Numbered from the stretch's first letter, positions 8,778 to 18,520 are shown. The stretch is 64,000 nt of DNA from Rufibacter sediminis (GCF_014269285.1 NZ_JACOAF010000031.1:62001-126000), one strand, 5' to 3'. The notes: generated from the letters alone by a model not told the origin. Numbers and translations are program-made.

Positions 8778-9287
8778 GTGAGCACGTTTGATCTTTTCCT
8801 GCTGTTGCCGGTCGCCTACGGAGCCTTCAAAGGGTTCTTCAAGGGGCTGGTGCTGGAAATCGCCTCCCTGGTTTCCCTGGTGATCTTGACCGTTTTCGGG
8901 ATGAAGCTGGTGGGCTTGGTGACGCCGCCCATCCATGAGTGGCTGGGCGACAACGCCGGTTTTCTGCCGTTCCTTCCGTATCTGGTGGTGTTCATCGGCA
9001 TCGGGTTTGCGGTAAGGTCCATCGGGATGATCATCAAGAAAGGCGTGCACCTGACGCCCCTCGGGCTGATGGATAACGTCATGGGCGCGTTGATAGGAGC
9101 GGCCAAGTGGGGATTCGCCATCTGCCTGCTGGTGTACTTCGCCAATGCCACCGGCTTAGACGTGGCGCTGCAAACCGTGCGCGCCTCAGAAGTGTACCCG
9201 TATTACCTGGATGCCGCGCCTAGCGCCTGGGCGTTTGTGCAGTGGGTTATCCCGTTTGGGCGGGAAGCGCTGGAGTCTTTCGCGTAA
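8778..9287 (+). CDS. CvpA family membrane protein
   Basis: A 169-residue protein with a GTG start. It has four hydrophobic helices, beginning with [20 protein letters not shown] and [20 protein letters not shown]. The glycine-spaced [17 protein letters not shown] start is the usual CvpA (colicin V production) signature. These inner-membrane proteins are linked to envelope stability, purF context and colicin V secretion in enterobacteria. The role in Bacteroidota is unclear. Confidence 0.88.
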   Translation: MSTFDLFLLLPVAYGAFKGFFKGLVLEIASLVSLVILTVFGMKLVGLVTPPIHEWLGDNAGFLPFLPYLVVFIGIGFAVRSIGMIIKKGVHLTPLGLMDNVMGALIGAAKWGFAICLLVYFANATGLDVALQTVRASEVYPYYLDAAPSAWAFVQWVIPFGREALESFA

Positions 9288-9308
9288 AAGTTAGGCCAGA
9301 ATCTTCGG

Positions 9309-9351
9309 TTCCGTTTTAGGCTCTCTTTCCTTAAAACAGGCCCGAAACGGA
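9309..9351. repeat. Family A hairpin, copy 6
   Basis: Outer arms TCCGTTT and AAACGGA are perfect; the inner parts GGCTCTCTTT and AAAACAGGCC pair poorly. It sits 22 bp after the cvpA-like stop. Confidence 0.65.
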
Positions 9352-9403
9352 GATCGTAACGGGCTCAACAGCTTTCGTATCCGCTTTGTTACTAATGTTT
9401 TAG

Positions 9404-9449
9404 TTCCTGTTTTAGGCTGGTTTTCCTGAAAACACGCCTAAAACAGGAA
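9404..9449. repeat. Family A hairpin, copy 7
   Basis: TTCCTGTTTTAGGC and GCCTAAAACAGGAA arms are perfect, and GTTTTC pairs with GAAAAC in the centre. It ends 33 bp before the GTG of the glutaminase gene, so it lies where the promoter or leader should be. Confidence 0.88.
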
Positions 9450-9482
9450 TATCTTTTTTCGTAGACCTGCGTTTTCTTCTCT

Positions 9483-10058
9483 GTGCTGCTGCTCTTAGAC
9501 AACTTTGATTCGTTCACCTATAACCTCTATGATTATTTCCGGCAGTTGGGGGTGGAGGTAGAGGTTCGCCGTAACGACGTGCCGCTGGAGGAGCTCAAAA
9601 AGCTGCCGCTGGAGGGGATTGTCTTGTCGCCGGGGCCGGGCACCCCAGAGCGGGCCGGGGTGATGCCCACCGTCATTGACTATTACCATGACCGGTTGCC
9701 CATGTTGGGGATTTGCCTGGGGCATCAGGCGCTGGGGCAGTTTTTCGGGGCGAAAGTGGAGAAAGGCCTTAAACCCATGCACGGTAAAGTCTCTGAGATT
9801 GACTGTGTGCCCGATCCTATTTTTGCGGGACTTCCGGCCAGGATTCCGGTGGTGCGCTACCATTCGCTGGTGGTGCGGGAGTTTCCGGCCGATCTGGTGC
9901 CCTTGGCGCAAACCGCCCAGGGGGAGTTGATGGCGTTCCGGCACGCGCACCTGCCGCTGTACGCCCTGCAATTCCACCCAGAGGCCGCCTTGACCCAACA
10001 CGGACTGGAAATGCTCAGAAATTGGGTGAATATTGCTAATATTACAACTCTATACTAG
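9483..10058 (+). CDS. Class I glutamine amidotransferase, PabA/TrpG type
   Basis: A 191-residue protein starting at GTG with LLLLDNFDSFTYNLYDYF. The nucleophile motif is LGICLGHQALGQFFG (Cys about 79), and the His/Glu pair is in LQFHPEAALTQHG. This is the glutaminase subunit that feeds ammonia to anthranilate synthase or aminodeoxychorismate synthase. No trpE, pabB or other trp gene is adjacent. A folate (PabA) role is therefore as likely as a tryptophan (TrpG) role, and a shared subunit is possible. Confidence 0.9.
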   Translation: MLLLLDNFDSFTYNLYDYFRQLGVEVEVRRNDVPLEELKKLPLEGIVLSPGPGTPERAGVMPTVIDYYHDRLPMLGICLGHQALGQFFGAKVEKGLKPMHGKVSEIDCVPDPIFAGLPARIPVVRYHSLVVREFPADLVPLAQTAQGELMAFRHAHLPLYALQFHPEAALTQHGLEMLRNWVNIANITTLY

Positions 10059-10093
10059 TTTCTACTTACTATCAATACAAGCGATTTTCTCAC

Positions 10094-10864
10094 ATGGACT
10101 TGGAAATCAAGAAGGAAGGCGGGTTTGAATACATAGATGAAGGCCAGGGCGAAGTGCTTTTGCTCTTGCATGGTCTGTTTGGCGCGCTGAGTAACTGGCA
10201 GGGGGTGGTCTCTTATTTCCATAAGAACTACCGCGTGGTTATTCCATTGATGCCGTTGTATGAGATGCCTTTGCCGCAGGCCAGCGTGCCGGGCCTGGTA
10301 GAGTTTGTGGAAGATTTTGTGAGCTATAAACAGTTAACGGACCTAACGCTCCTCGGCAACTCCCTGGGCGGACACGTGGCCCTGGAGTTTGCCTTAAAGC
10401 GCCCCGAGCACGTGAAGCGGTTGGTATTGACGGGCAGCTCCGGCTTGTTTGAAGACTCCATGGGTGGTTCGTTCCCCAAGCGCGGAAACTACGCCTTTGT
10501 GAAAGAGCGCATAGAATACACCTTTTATGACCCCGCCGTGGCTACCCAGGATCTGGTAGACGAGGTGTTTGACATCACCAACAGCAACCCCAAGGTGTTA
10601 AGGATCATCTCCATCGCAAAATCCGCGCAGCGGAATAACCTGGGCAAAGACCTGGGCGGGATAACTGCGCCCACCCTGCTTATCTGGGGCCTGAACGACA
10701 CCATCACGCCGCCCATGGTGGCGCATGAGTTCAATAGATTGATCCAGAATTCTGAGTTGCGTTTTATTGATCATTGCTGCCACGCGCCAATGATGGAACA
10801 TCCGGAGGCTTTTAACAGTATCTTAGAAGAATTCCTGTTAAAGACTGCTGTGTATGATCGCTGA
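10094..10864 (+). CDS. Alpha/beta hydrolase
   Basis: A 256-residue protein with the HGLFGALSNWQG oxyanion region, nucleophile elbow GNSLGGHVA (Ser about 92), acid residue probably in IWGLNDTITPP, and catalytic His in DHCCHAPMMEHP. The strand before the elbow lacks the DxRGxG motif common to many hydrolases. The downstream CBS-domain gene overlaps by 11 bp, so expression is coupled. The substrate is unknown; C-C hydrolases and esterases share these features. Confidence 0.88.
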   Translation: MDLEIKKEGGFEYIDEGQGEVLLLLHGLFGALSNWQGVVSYFHKNYRVVIPLMPLYEMPLPQASVPGLVEFVEDFVSYKQLTDLTLLGNSLGGHVALEFALKRPEHVKRLVLTGSSGLFEDSMGGSFPKRGNYAFVKERIEYTFYDPAVATQDLVDEVFDITNSNPKVLRIISIAKSAQRNNLGKDLGGITAPTLLIWGLNDTITPPMVAHEFNRLIQNSELRFIDHCCHAPMMEHPEAFNSILEEFLLKTAVYDR

Positions 10865-11519
10865 AGAATTGATAAACCAGATGGTGCCGCCTCTTAAACC
10901 ATCAGACACCGGTGAAAAAGCCGTGCGTTGGATGGATGAGTTCCGGCTGAATCAACTGCCCGTGGTAAAGAACCGCAAATACCTGGGCTTGGTGACCGAG
11001 GAGAATGTGATGGAAGCCCAAAGCCCTGAAATGGTGCTGGAGAACATTCCCTTTGATTATGAACACGTGCACGTGCAGCAGAACCAACACTTTTACAACG
11101 TGATGGAGTTAGCGATCAAAAACAAAGTGCAGGTTGTACCCGTGCTGGATGATCTGCAGGAATACCTGGGCGTGATTACCGTGAATGACACTATCTCGGC
11201 CTTCGGGCAGATGTCTGCCATACAGGGCCAAGGCGGTATTTTGGTGCTCTGCATGGCAGAACGCGATTACTCCCTAAGTGAGATCAGCCGGTTGGTGGAG
11301 TCTAACAACGCCAAAATCCTGAGTGCGAACGTGTCGCCAGACGAGGCCGATATCTTCCGGATCAAGCTTACCCTCAAGATAAATACCATGGACCTCAGCC
11401 GGATTGTAGCTACCCTGGAGCGGTTTGGCTATAAGATCACGGCTCAATTCCAAGACGTTTCCGGTGCCCCAGAAGATCAGGATAGACTGGATCTACTGCT
11501 TAGGTACTTAAATATTTAA
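10854..11519 (+). CDS. CBS-domain protein with ACT-like C-terminus
   Basis: A 221-residue soluble protein. Two CBS motifs fill residues 1-125 (LPVVKNRKYLGLVTEENVME and VQVVPVLDDLQEYLGVITVN). The rest, GGILVLCMAERDYSLSEISR through IVATLERFGYKITAQF, has the beta-alpha-beta pattern of an ACT domain. CBS pairs usually bind adenosine nucleotides and ACT domains bind amino acids, so this looks like a small-molecule sensor. No enzyme is attached. It overlaps the hydrolase gene by 11 bp, and nadK follows after 76 bp with its own promoter. Confidence 0.85.
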   Translation: MIAEELINQMVPPLKPSDTGEKAVRWMDEFRLNQLPVVKNRKYLGLVTEENVMEAQSPEMVLENIPFDYEHVHVQQNQHFYNVMELAIKNKVQVVPVLDDLQEYLGVITVNDTISAFGQMSAIQGQGGILVLCMAERDYSLSEISRLVESNNAKILSANVSPDEADIFRIKLTLKINTMDLSRIVATLERFGYKITAQFQDVSGAPEDQDRLDLLLRYLNI

Positions 11520-11547
11520 ATTTCTTATATAAGAAAGCTCGTATATC

Positions 11548-11582
11548 TTTGCGCTGATATTGAATGTATTGCAGTATCTTTG
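11548..11582 (+). promoter_or_regulatory. Promoter of nadK
   Basis: A TTTG at 11548-11551 and TATCTTTG at 11575-11582 fit the Bacteroidota -33/-7 promoter with a 23-bp gap. Another TATCTTTG lies at 11544-11551, so tandem promoters are possible. The start codon is only 13 bp below the second box, so the leader would be very short. Confidence 0.55.
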
Positions 11583-11595
11583 AGCAGCCCCTATC

Positions 11596-12474
11596 ATGAA
11601 AATAGCAATAGTCGGTAAACCAGTCAAAGAGGAAGTCATTCCTTTTGTGCGCCGGCTATTTGATATTCTGATCCAGCAAGGCGTTTCGGTCACGGTCGCA
11701 GATCATTTCGCTGAGTCTTTGGCGCCTTTCATGGCCATTCCTGCCGAGGCCGATGTCTTCTTCCGGAACACCAGTTTACAGGACGTTACCTATATGCTGA
11801 GTTTAGGGGGCGACGGTACTTTGCTGGATGCGGTGACCTACGTGGGCGCTTTGCAAATTCCTATTATGGGGATCAACATGGGGCGGCTGGGGTTCTTGGC
11901 CTCCGTACCCTACGCCCACTTGGAAATGGCGCTTGATTCCCTTCTGAAAGGACATTTTACCTTAGAAGATAGGTCCCTGATCCACTTGGACAGCGATCAG
12001 GACGTGTTTGAGGGGAAAAACTTTGGGTTGAATGAATTTTCAATTTTAAAGCGCGATACTTCCTCCATGATTGCCGTTCATACGTATATCGACGGGGAAT
12101 ATTTAAATTCTTATTGGGCAGACGGCCTGATTGTGGCAACACCCACGGGTTCCACGGGATATTCACTTTCCTGCGGAGGTCCTGTAATGATGCCCCAGAC
12201 AAACAATTTTGTAATCTCTCCCGTATGCCCTCATAACTTGAACGTACGGCCTCTGGTAGTCTCTGATAAAAGTATAATTTCTTTTGAGATTGAGGGCCGA
12301 AGCACCAGATATTTGGTTTCTTTGGATTCCAGGTCTAGACCAGTAGATGCTTCCATTCAGTTGGCGGTAAGGCGCGAGGATTTTAATGCAAGGCTGGTGA
12401 AATTGAACCAGGTTAATTTTTTAACTACCTTGAGAACGAAGATGCACTGGGGCCTGGATCAACGAAATGGATAG
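11596..12474 (+). CDS. nadK: NAD kinase
   Basis: A 292-residue protein with the NAD kinase motifs GGDGTLLDAV (71-80), LGFLASVP, NEFSILKRDTSSMI and DGLIVATPTGSTGYSLSCGG. It phosphorylates NAD to NADP. The length is normal for the family. It is the first gene before the outer-membrane block; nadK next to DUF6089, uppS and bamA is a common Bacteroidota order. A 150-bp spacer with its own promoter separates it from the next gene. Confidence 0.96.
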   Translation: MKIAIVGKPVKEEVIPFVRRLFDILIQQGVSVTVADHFAESLAPFMAIPAEADVFFRNTSLQDVTYMLSLGGDGTLLDAVTYVGALQIPIMGINMGRLGFLASVPYAHLEMALDSLLKGHFTLEDRSLIHLDSDQDVFEGKNFGLNEFSILKRDTSSMIAVHTYIDGEYLNSYWADGLIVATPTGSTGYSLSCGGPVMMPQTNNFVISPVCPHNLNVRPLVVSDKSIISFEIEGRSTRYLVSLDSRSRPVDASIQLAVRREDFNARLVKLNQVNFLTTLRTKMHWGLDQRNG

Positions 12475-12535
12475 GGAAACCGGATGATTAGAATGATTAA
12501 GTAAAAGTTAAATATAAAAAAGTCCTATATACCTC

Positions 12536-12565
12536 TTTGTGGTAATAAAAAAAGGTATAATTTTG
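12536..12565 (+). promoter_or_regulatory. Promoter of the outer-membrane biogenesis block
   Basis: TTTG at 12536-12539 and TAATTTTG at 12558-12565 are 18 bp apart, an ideal match to the Bacteroidota primary sigma promoter. The first gene starts 60 bp downstream. Confidence 0.7.
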
Positions 12566-12624
12566 TCCACTGCAGGGCAAGTGCGCCTTGCAAATAAAAA
12601 GTAAATACAGTAACAGTTGATGGC

Positions 12625-13587
12625 ATGAAAAAATTTTTCTCTACTTCTTTAATTTTGTTTGTTCTCTTTATGGCGGCTGCCCCTACGGCAGAAGCCCAGC
12701 GTTTCAGTAGGAGAAATCTTTACAACAGTGTAGGGATCAGTTTAAACGCCATGAATTACTTTGGCGATGTAACCCCTGAATCTGATTTTACCAGTTTACG
12801 CCTGAACTCCACCCGGCCAAGCGTGTCCGTGCACTTCACCCGCAAGTTCACTCCCAGAATCTACGGTCGTGCTGCCCTCTCCTGGGGTAGAATCACCGGT
12901 GATGATAGCAAAAGCGCCGATTTCTCTGAACCAGAGAATGAACCAAGATTCAAGCGTAACCTGAGCTTCAGAAATGACATCAAAGAGTTAAGCGTACAAG
13001 GTATCGTTGATTTATTTGAGAACCGCAGAACATTCATGCGCCGTCCTGACTTCACCCCTTATGCCTTCGTGGGAGTCGCTGTATTGCACCACAACCCGAA
13101 AGCTTACTATGACGGCAACGCAGACGTGCCCGAAAATATTCCAGCAGGTTGGTATGAATTGCAACCTTTAGGTACTGAAGGCCAGTATTCAAATGCAGAT
13201 GGCTATCCAGAACCTTATAAAAAGATCCAGTTCGCTATTCCGTTCGGTTTTGGGGTGAAATACAAGCTTGCCAGATACTGGGACCTTGGCTTCGAGATCA
13301 CCTGGCGCAAGACCTTCACAGATTATCTAGATGACGTGAGTACCACCTATGCTGACAAAGGCGACTTGAGTAATACAGCAGCTATCTTGTCTGATAGAAG
13401 CGCTGATAACTCAAGAGCAGGAAACTATGTGATTGAAACCGATGCAAACGGCTACAAAAACTTAGCTGGTTATGGTCGCAAAGGAGATCAAAGAGGTGAT
13501 ACGTCTGATGATGACTGGTACATCACTACCGGTTTTTCTCTGAATTATATCTTAACCCCTGCACGAAGAGGACCTAAATTCCGTTAA
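12625..13587 (+). CDS. DUF6089 family outer-membrane beta-barrel protein
   Basis: A 320-residue exported protein with a signal peptide ending APTAEAQ. Amphipathic beta strands alternate through the chain (YNSVGISLNAMNYFGDVTP, PYAFVGVAVLHHNPKAYYDG, FAIPFGFGVKYKLARYWDLG), ending in a strand without a terminal aromatic residue. This fits the small barrel family DUF6089, often placed before uppS and bamA in Bacteroidota. The role is unknown; the position suggests outer-membrane assembly or integrity. The next gene is a paralogue starting 28 bp after the stop. Confidence 0.85.
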   Translation: MKKFFSTSLILFVLFMAAAPTAEAQRFSRRNLYNSVGISLNAMNYFGDVTPESDFTSLRLNSTRPSVSVHFTRKFTPRIYGRAALSWGRITGDDSKSADFSEPENEPRFKRNLSFRNDIKELSVQGIVDLFENRRTFMRRPDFTPYAFVGVAVLHHNPKAYYDGNADVPENIPAGWYELQPLGTEGQYSNADGYPEPYKKIQFAIPFGFGVKYKLARYWDLGFEITWRKTFTDYLDDVSTTYADKGDLSNTAAILSDRSADNSRAGNYVIETDANGYKNLAGYGRKGDQRGDTSDDDWYITTGFSLNYILTPARRGPKFR

Positions 13588-13615
13588 TACGGAAACACCT
13601 TCTGATTTTGAGTAA

Positions 13616-14413
13616 ATGAGTTTAAAAACAGTACGCGCACTCCTTATTTGCACTTTGGTACAAATAGGGAGTGTTTTTTTTGTATTACCTGCAAAAGGGC
13701 AGCAGCAGACAGGCCAGCCAAGAACAACCAGCGAGTTAGGGATTGGCATTGGAGGAGTAGTGTATAAGGGCGAAATAGCGCCCAGATATCGCCTCAGAAG
13801 CAACAGGCCCGCCCTTAATCTGTTCTACAGAAAAGATGTTTCCAATGCGTTAGCCTGGAAAGTAGGTTTGCTGATTGGCCGCGTGAAGGCAGAAGATGAA
13901 GACTTTACTGATAATCCTTCTTTTCTAGCGAAGGAATTACCCTTGTCCATGTATAGACAGGCAACGGTCAAGACTAGTTTTCTGGAATTGAGTGCCGCCC
14001 TGGACTACAACTTCATGGATTACTATGATTTCAGGCGTAATCTGAGATGGACTCCTTACTTCACCGTAGGGGTGGCTGGTTTAGTGTACAATAACAAAAC
14101 CACGGCAAAAGATCCCAAGATTATCTATCCTGAAAATACAGACAATGAACAAACTTACCGGACTGCCTTTGCTTTAGCCATACCTGTAGGGGTAGGAGCC
14201 AAGTTTGCCTTGTCTGAGCATTGGAACCTGGGCTTTGATGCTGGGGTTAGAGTGCTGCTGACCGATGATTTTGATAACCTTACTGATCAGAACGAGAAGG
14301 TCATGAACCCCAACAGCAGGGACTTGTACTTCTATAACGGAGTAAGCCTCTCTTATACCTTCTATAAAATTAACTGCCCCATTGGCTCAGGTAAAAATGG
14401 GAAGGGTAAGTAA
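13616..14413 (+). CDS. DUF6089-like outer-membrane protein, paralogue
   Basis: A 265-residue exported protein with a signal peptide ending near PAKGQ. It shares the order of features with the gene before it: ELGIGIGGVVYKGEIAP at the start, RRNLRWTPYFTVGVAGLVYN in the middle, FALAIPVGVGAKFALSEHWN near the end. The two are therefore diverged tandem duplicates. They probably share one transcript with the downstream uppS and bamA (spacer 53 bp). Confidence 0.8.
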   Translation: MSLKTVRALLICTLVQIGSVFFVLPAKGQQQTGQPRTTSELGIGIGGVVYKGEIAPRYRLRSNRPALNLFYRKDVSNALAWKVGLLIGRVKAEDEDFTDNPSFLAKELPLSMYRQATVKTSFLELSAALDYNFMDYYDFRRNLRWTPYFTVGVAGLVYNNKTTAKDPKIIYPENTDNEQTYRTAFALAIPVGVGAKFALSEHWNLGFDAGVRVLLTDDFDNLTDQNEKVMNPNSRDLYFYNGVSLSYTFYKINCPIGSGKNGKGK

Positions 14414-14466
14414 TTTAAACATAATGTGCTAAGCTTTTCCTAAATTGCATTGAAATTTCTTTTTTA

Positions 14467-15219
14467 ATGAGTCTGAAGGAAAAGATAGACATAGGCAATT
14501 TACCCCAGCATATTGCCGTTATCATGGACGGGAATGGCAGGTGGGCGAAGAAGAAGGGCAACCTTCGGATTTTCGGTCACCAAAATGCTATTACTGCTGT
14601 GCGTGAAACGGTAGAAGCGGCGGCAGAGATAGGGGTGAAATATTTAACCCTCTACGCTTTCTCCACAGAAAATTGGTCGCGGCCAAAATATGAGGTGGAG
14701 GCTTTGATGCAGTTGCTCGTGAGCACTATCCGTAAAGAGACGGAGACGTTGAACAAAAACAACATCAGGTTGCAGTCAATTGGTGATGTAGAGGCGTTGC
14801 CTCAGGCGTGTAGAAAGCAGCTAGAGGAAGCAATTCAGATTACCAGCCAAAATACCCGGATGACATTAGTCCTGGCCTTAAGCTACAGTGGCCGATGGGA
14901 GTTGACAAGTGCTATGAAAAAGCTGGCGGCGCAGGTAAAGGCAGGAGAGTTGGAGCCAGACGAGATCAATGAGGATATTGTGAAGGGCTGTCTCAATACG
15001 GCTGGCATACCAGATCCAGAACTTTTAATCAGAACCAGCGGGGAGCAGCGCATTAGTAACTTTTTGCTTTGGCAACTTGCTTATACAGAATTGTATATTA
15101 CAGACTTGCTCTGGCCTGATTTCAGGAAAGAACATCTTTATGAAGCCATACTTGCCTTTCAGCAGCGTGAACGCCGCTTTGGGAAGACAAGCGAACAATT
15201 ACAAAAAGCACAATCTTAA
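14467..15219 (+). CDS. uppS: Isoprenyl transferase (undecaprenyl diphosphate synthase)
   Basis: A 250-residue cis-prenyltransferase. The catalytic motif HIAVIMDGNGRWAKKKG has Asp21, and TLYAFSTENWSRP and the C-terminal RTSGEQRISNFLLWQLAY are family signatures. It makes undecaprenyl diphosphate, the lipid carrier for peptidoglycan and surface polysaccharide. Its stop codon shares one base with the bamA start (TAATG), giving tight translational coupling. Confidence 0.96.
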   Translation: MSLKEKIDIGNLPQHIAVIMDGNGRWAKKKGNLRIFGHQNAITAVRETVEAAAEIGVKYLTLYAFSTENWSRPKYEVEALMQLLVSTIRKETETLNKNNIRLQSIGDVEALPQACRKQLEEAIQITSQNTRMTLVLALSYSGRWELTSAMKKLAAQVKAGELEPDEINEDIVKGCLNTAGIPDPELLIRTSGEQRISNFLLWQLAYTELYITDLLWPDFRKEHLYEAILAFQQRERRFGKTSEQLQKAQS

Positions 15220-17801
15220 TGAGTAAGTACTTTTGGCTGTTATGCCTTTTAGTGACATCTGGTATAACTGCCACTGCGCAAATCAGATTAGGGGTTGGTG
15301 GCACCAATGCAGCCACTTCCGTAGATTATGCAAATCCCCGGAAATACACAATTGGTGGCATCACGGTCAGCGGTGCCAAGTTCTTAGACCCTAATACGTT
15401 AATTTCCCTTACGGGGTTAAAGATTGGGGATGAAATTGATGTTCCGGGTGATGCCATCAGTAGAGCTATCCAGAAACTCTGGGATCAGGGTATCCTGGGC
15501 GGGGTAGATGTGCGGGCCACTAAGATTGAGGGAGATGCTATCTTCCTTGATTTCTTTTTGACGGAGCGTCCGCGTCTGTCCCGGTTTGACTTTGCAGGGA
15601 CTTCAAAGTCACAGGCCGAGGATCTGCAGAAGTCAATCGCCTTGAACAAAGGGAAAGTAGTGACGGACGCTTTGTTGAATTCAACCCGTACCACTGTCCT
15701 GAAGTTCTATCAGGACAAAGGCTACATGAATGCCCAAGTGGTCATCAGGCAGATTCCAGATTCTGTTATTGCCAACAGCGTGGCCCTGGAAGTTAGAGTG
15801 GACAAAGGCGAAAAGGTCCGGATTGGTCAACTGGATATCGAAAGAATCAATCCTGCTACTGGAAAAAGCAGCAAAGGCGGCATTAGTGGGTTTATCTCTG
15901 GCTTGTGGAGCAGTGATGACGATGTCGTTTTTAGCGAGAGCCAACTGAAACGAAAACTCAAGAAGACCAAAGAAAAGAAATTCTATAAGATATTCACGGG
16001 TGCCAAATTCAACAAGAGCGAGTTTGAAGAAGACAAAAAGCTCCTGATTGATTTCTACAATTCAGAAGGTTTCCGGGATGCGGCTATCATCTCTGACTCT
16101 ATTTATAAAATCAGCGAAGATCGTATTGGCGTGAAGTTGGTGGTAGATGAAGGCCAGAGATATTATTACCGGAACATCACCTGGAGCGGAAACTACCTCT
16201 ATGATGATGCCATGCTCGCCAGAGTGCTAGGCTTGAGCAAAGGTGACGTTTATAACCGAGAAGAACTGGATAAACGCCTGAACTATAACCCGAGCGGGAA
16301 TGATATTACCTCCTTATACATGGATGATGGTTACCTGTTCTTCCAGATTGAACCAGTTGAAGTAGCGGTAGAAGGCGATTCTATAGACATTGAGATGCGC
16401 TTGAGTGAAGGCTCACAAGCTACCATCAACTCTATTTCTGTGACCGGGAACACCAAAACCAGTGACCACGTGGTGCTTCGGGAGCTACGCACATTGCCAG
16501 GCCAGAACTTCAGCAGGGCTGCTTTGATCCGTTCGCAGCGGGAGCTTTCCAACTTAGGATATTTTGACCCCGAGAAAATTGGAATGAACCCAATCCCGAA
16601 CCCAGAGAATGGAACGGTGGATATTCAGTACACCGTAGAGGAACGGCCAAATGACCAGATTACCTTATCCGGTGGTTACGGGGGGGGCTTAGGTGTGACG
16701 GGTACGGTAGGTTTAGTTTTGAATAACTTCTCCTTACGGAAGGCGACTAGCTGGAAAGAGTGGAGACCGGTTCCGTCTGGTGATGGGCAACGATTAGCGC
16801 TTAACGTTCAGGCCAACGGAAAAAGATACCAGTCCTATTCCCTTTCCTTCACTGAGCCTTGGTTAGGAGGGCGCAGACCTAACTCCTTGACGGTAAGTTT
16901 GAGCAAATCCATCCAACGGTACAATCAGCGGGATGAGTTCAATCAGACCCAGGATGCCTATATAGACATCACAGGTGCGAGCGTGAACTTAGGTAGAAGA
17001 CTGCGGTGGCCAGATGATTACTTCAATTTAAGTAACTCACTGTCTTACTTCCGGTACAACATGAGCAATGGCTCTAACATTTTCCAGGGCTACCCAGATG
17101 CGGACAAAATAAGGGATGCGAACAACATCTCGTTCACCACCTCCTTTGCGCGGTCTAGTATTGATAACCCAACCTATACCCGCTCAGGATCTTCCATTGG
17201 CTTGAACGTAACCTTTACACCGCCTTACTCTTTGTTCAGAAGCGCGGTCAACAACTTCCAGTGGATTGAATACCATAAATGGATGTTCGATGCTTCGTGG
17301 TTCCATTCTTTAGACGGAAACGGAAAGCTCGTCCTGAACACAAGAGCCCACTTTGGGTTTATCGGAACCTACGGTCCTAACAGAACAATCGGGCCATTTG
17401 AACGATTCAAACTAGGTGGTTCCGGTCTTGGAGGTGGTTCTTACATCATCGCTACCGACTACGTTGGTTTGAGAGGTTACGAGGATGAGAGTATTTCACC
17501 AAACGGAGCTGGTGGTATCGCTTTCAACAAATATGTGGCTGAGCTGCGTTACCCTGTTTCTTTGAACCCTGCAGCCACCGTGTTTGTACTGGGCTTTGCC
17601 GAAGCCGGTAATAACTTTGGTAGCTACCGTGAATACGATCCATTCAAATTGTATCGTTCTGTAGGCGTTGGCGCGAGGGTGTTCATGGCAGCCTTCGGTC
17701 TGTTAGGCTTTGACTATGGTTGGGGACTTGATACGGTACCTGGTAACCCAGGAGCCAGTGGTGGACAGTTCCACTTTATCATAGGTCAGCAAATCAGATA
17801 A
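15219..17801 (+). CDS. bamA: Outer membrane protein assembly factor BamA
   Basis: An 860-residue Omp85 protein. A signal peptide (MSKYFWLLCLLVTSGITATA) is followed by POTRA repeats from about residue 45 to 425 (YTIGGITVSGAKFLDPNTLI is the first). The barrel begins at about 480 with ITLSGGYGGGLGVTGTVGL. The barrel contains SFTEPWLGGRRPNSL and ends GGQFHFIIGQQIR. It folds and inserts outer-membrane barrels. Two Skp/OmpH-like chaperones follow directly, the usual partner arrangement. Confidence 0.95.
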   Translation: MSKYFWLLCLLVTSGITATAQIRLGVGGTNAATSVDYANPRKYTIGGITVSGAKFLDPNTLISLTGLKIGDEIDVPGDAISRAIQKLWDQGILGGVDVRATKIEGDAIFLDFFLTERPRLSRFDFAGTSKSQAEDLQKSIALNKGKVVTDALLNSTRTTVLKFYQDKGYMNAQVVIRQIPDSVIANSVALEVRVDKGEKVRIGQLDIERINPATGKSSKGGISGFISGLWSSDDDVVFSESQLKRKLKKTKEKKFYKIFTGAKFNKSEFEEDKKLLIDFYNSEGFRDAAIISDSIYKISEDRIGVKLVVDEGQRYYYRNITWSGNYLYDDAMLARVLGLSKGDVYNREELDKRLNYNPSGNDITSLYMDDGYLFFQIEPVEVAVEGDSIDIEMRLSEGSQATINSISVTGNTKTSDHVVLRELRTLPGQNFSRAALIRSQRELSNLGYFDPEKIGMNPIPNPENGTVDIQYTVEERPNDQITLSGGYGGGLGVTGTVGLVLNNFSLRKATSWKEWRPVPSGDGQRLALNVQANGKRYQSYSLSFTEPWLGGRRPNSLTVSLSKSIQRYNQRDEFNQTQDAYIDITGASVNLGRRLRWPDDYFNLSNSLSYFRYNMSNGSNIFQGYPDADKIRDANNISFTTSFARSSIDNPTYTRSGSSIGLNVTFTPPYSLFRSAVNNFQWIEYHKWMFDASWFHSLDGNGKLVLNTRAHFGFIGTYGPNRTIGPFERFKLGGSGLGGGSYIIATDYVGLRGYEDESISPNGAGGIAFNKYVAELRYPVSLNPAATVFVLGFAEAGNNFGSYREYDPFKLYRSVGVGARVFMAAFGLLGFDYGWGLDTVPGNPGASGGQFHFIIGQQIR

Positions 17802-17827
17802 TTGGAACAGTATTTGATAAGTTTAGC

Positions 17828-18520
17828 GTGATGAAGAAGTTAGGGTGCTTTCTATTGATGTCTTTTTTCTTCCTGTTTGGGAAGGAAGTCAATGCACAGC
17901 GCTTTGGCTATATAGATTCTGGTTTTATCTTGCAGAAAATGCCGGCATACGCCAATGCCCAGGCCGAAGTGGAAAAACTCTCACAGGCGTGGCAAAAGGA
18001 TATTGAAGGCATGCGGGTGGAACTAGAGAAGCTTCAAAAGAGTTATCAGGCTGAGGAGATTCTTCTTACGCCGGACATGAAAGTGAAGCGTCAGGAAGAA
18101 CTGAGCCGTAAAGAAACCGAGTTGCGGGAGTTTCAGCGGAAGATGTTTGGGTTTGAAGGCTCTTTATTCAAAAGAAGGCAAGAACTGATCAGACCGGCCC
18201 AGGACCAGTTGTTTGAAGCAGTAGAGAAGATTGTTCGGCAACGGGGACTGAACTTTATGTTTGATAAGTCTGGTGATGTGGTCATGTTATACACCGATCC
18301 TCGGCACGATTATACAGAGTTTGTGTTGGAAGAACTGGGGCTGGCTTCTAAAGAGCAGAATACCGCTGGTGCCCGTCCGGCCGATGCGTTGAAAGACGAT
18401 CCAGCCGATGTACCGCCGCTTCCTGAAGGAGCCGTCACTCCTGCAAACCCAACCAACACAACAAAGAAAGCCGCGCCAACCCGCAAAGCAACAACCCCGG
18501 TTAAAAAGAAAAACAATTAA
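17828..18520 (+). CDS. OmpH/Skp family periplasmic chaperone 1
   Basis: A 230-residue exported protein (signal peptide ends EVNAQ) with the OmpH start RFGYIDSGFILQKMP. A long coiled-coil helix pair (about 45-130) is followed by a conserved C-terminal strand segment (GLNFMFDKSGDVVMLYT). A Pro/Ala/Lys-rich tail of about 45 residues extends beyond the normal Skp length. Skp-type trimers hold unfolded outer-membrane proteins for BamA. It is adjacent to bamA and followed after 19 bp by a second OmpH. ATG at 17831 is an alternative start. Confidence 0.92.
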   Translation: MMKKLGCFLLMSFFFLFGKEVNAQRFGYIDSGFILQKMPAYANAQAEVEKLSQAWQKDIEGMRVELEKLQKSYQAEEILLTPDMKVKRQEELSRKETELREFQRKMFGFEGSLFKRRQELIRPAQDQLFEAVEKIVRQRGLNFMFDKSGDVVMLYTDPRHDYTEFVLEELGLASKEQNTAGARPADALKDDPADVPPLPEGAVTPANPTNTTKKAAPTRKATTPVKKKNN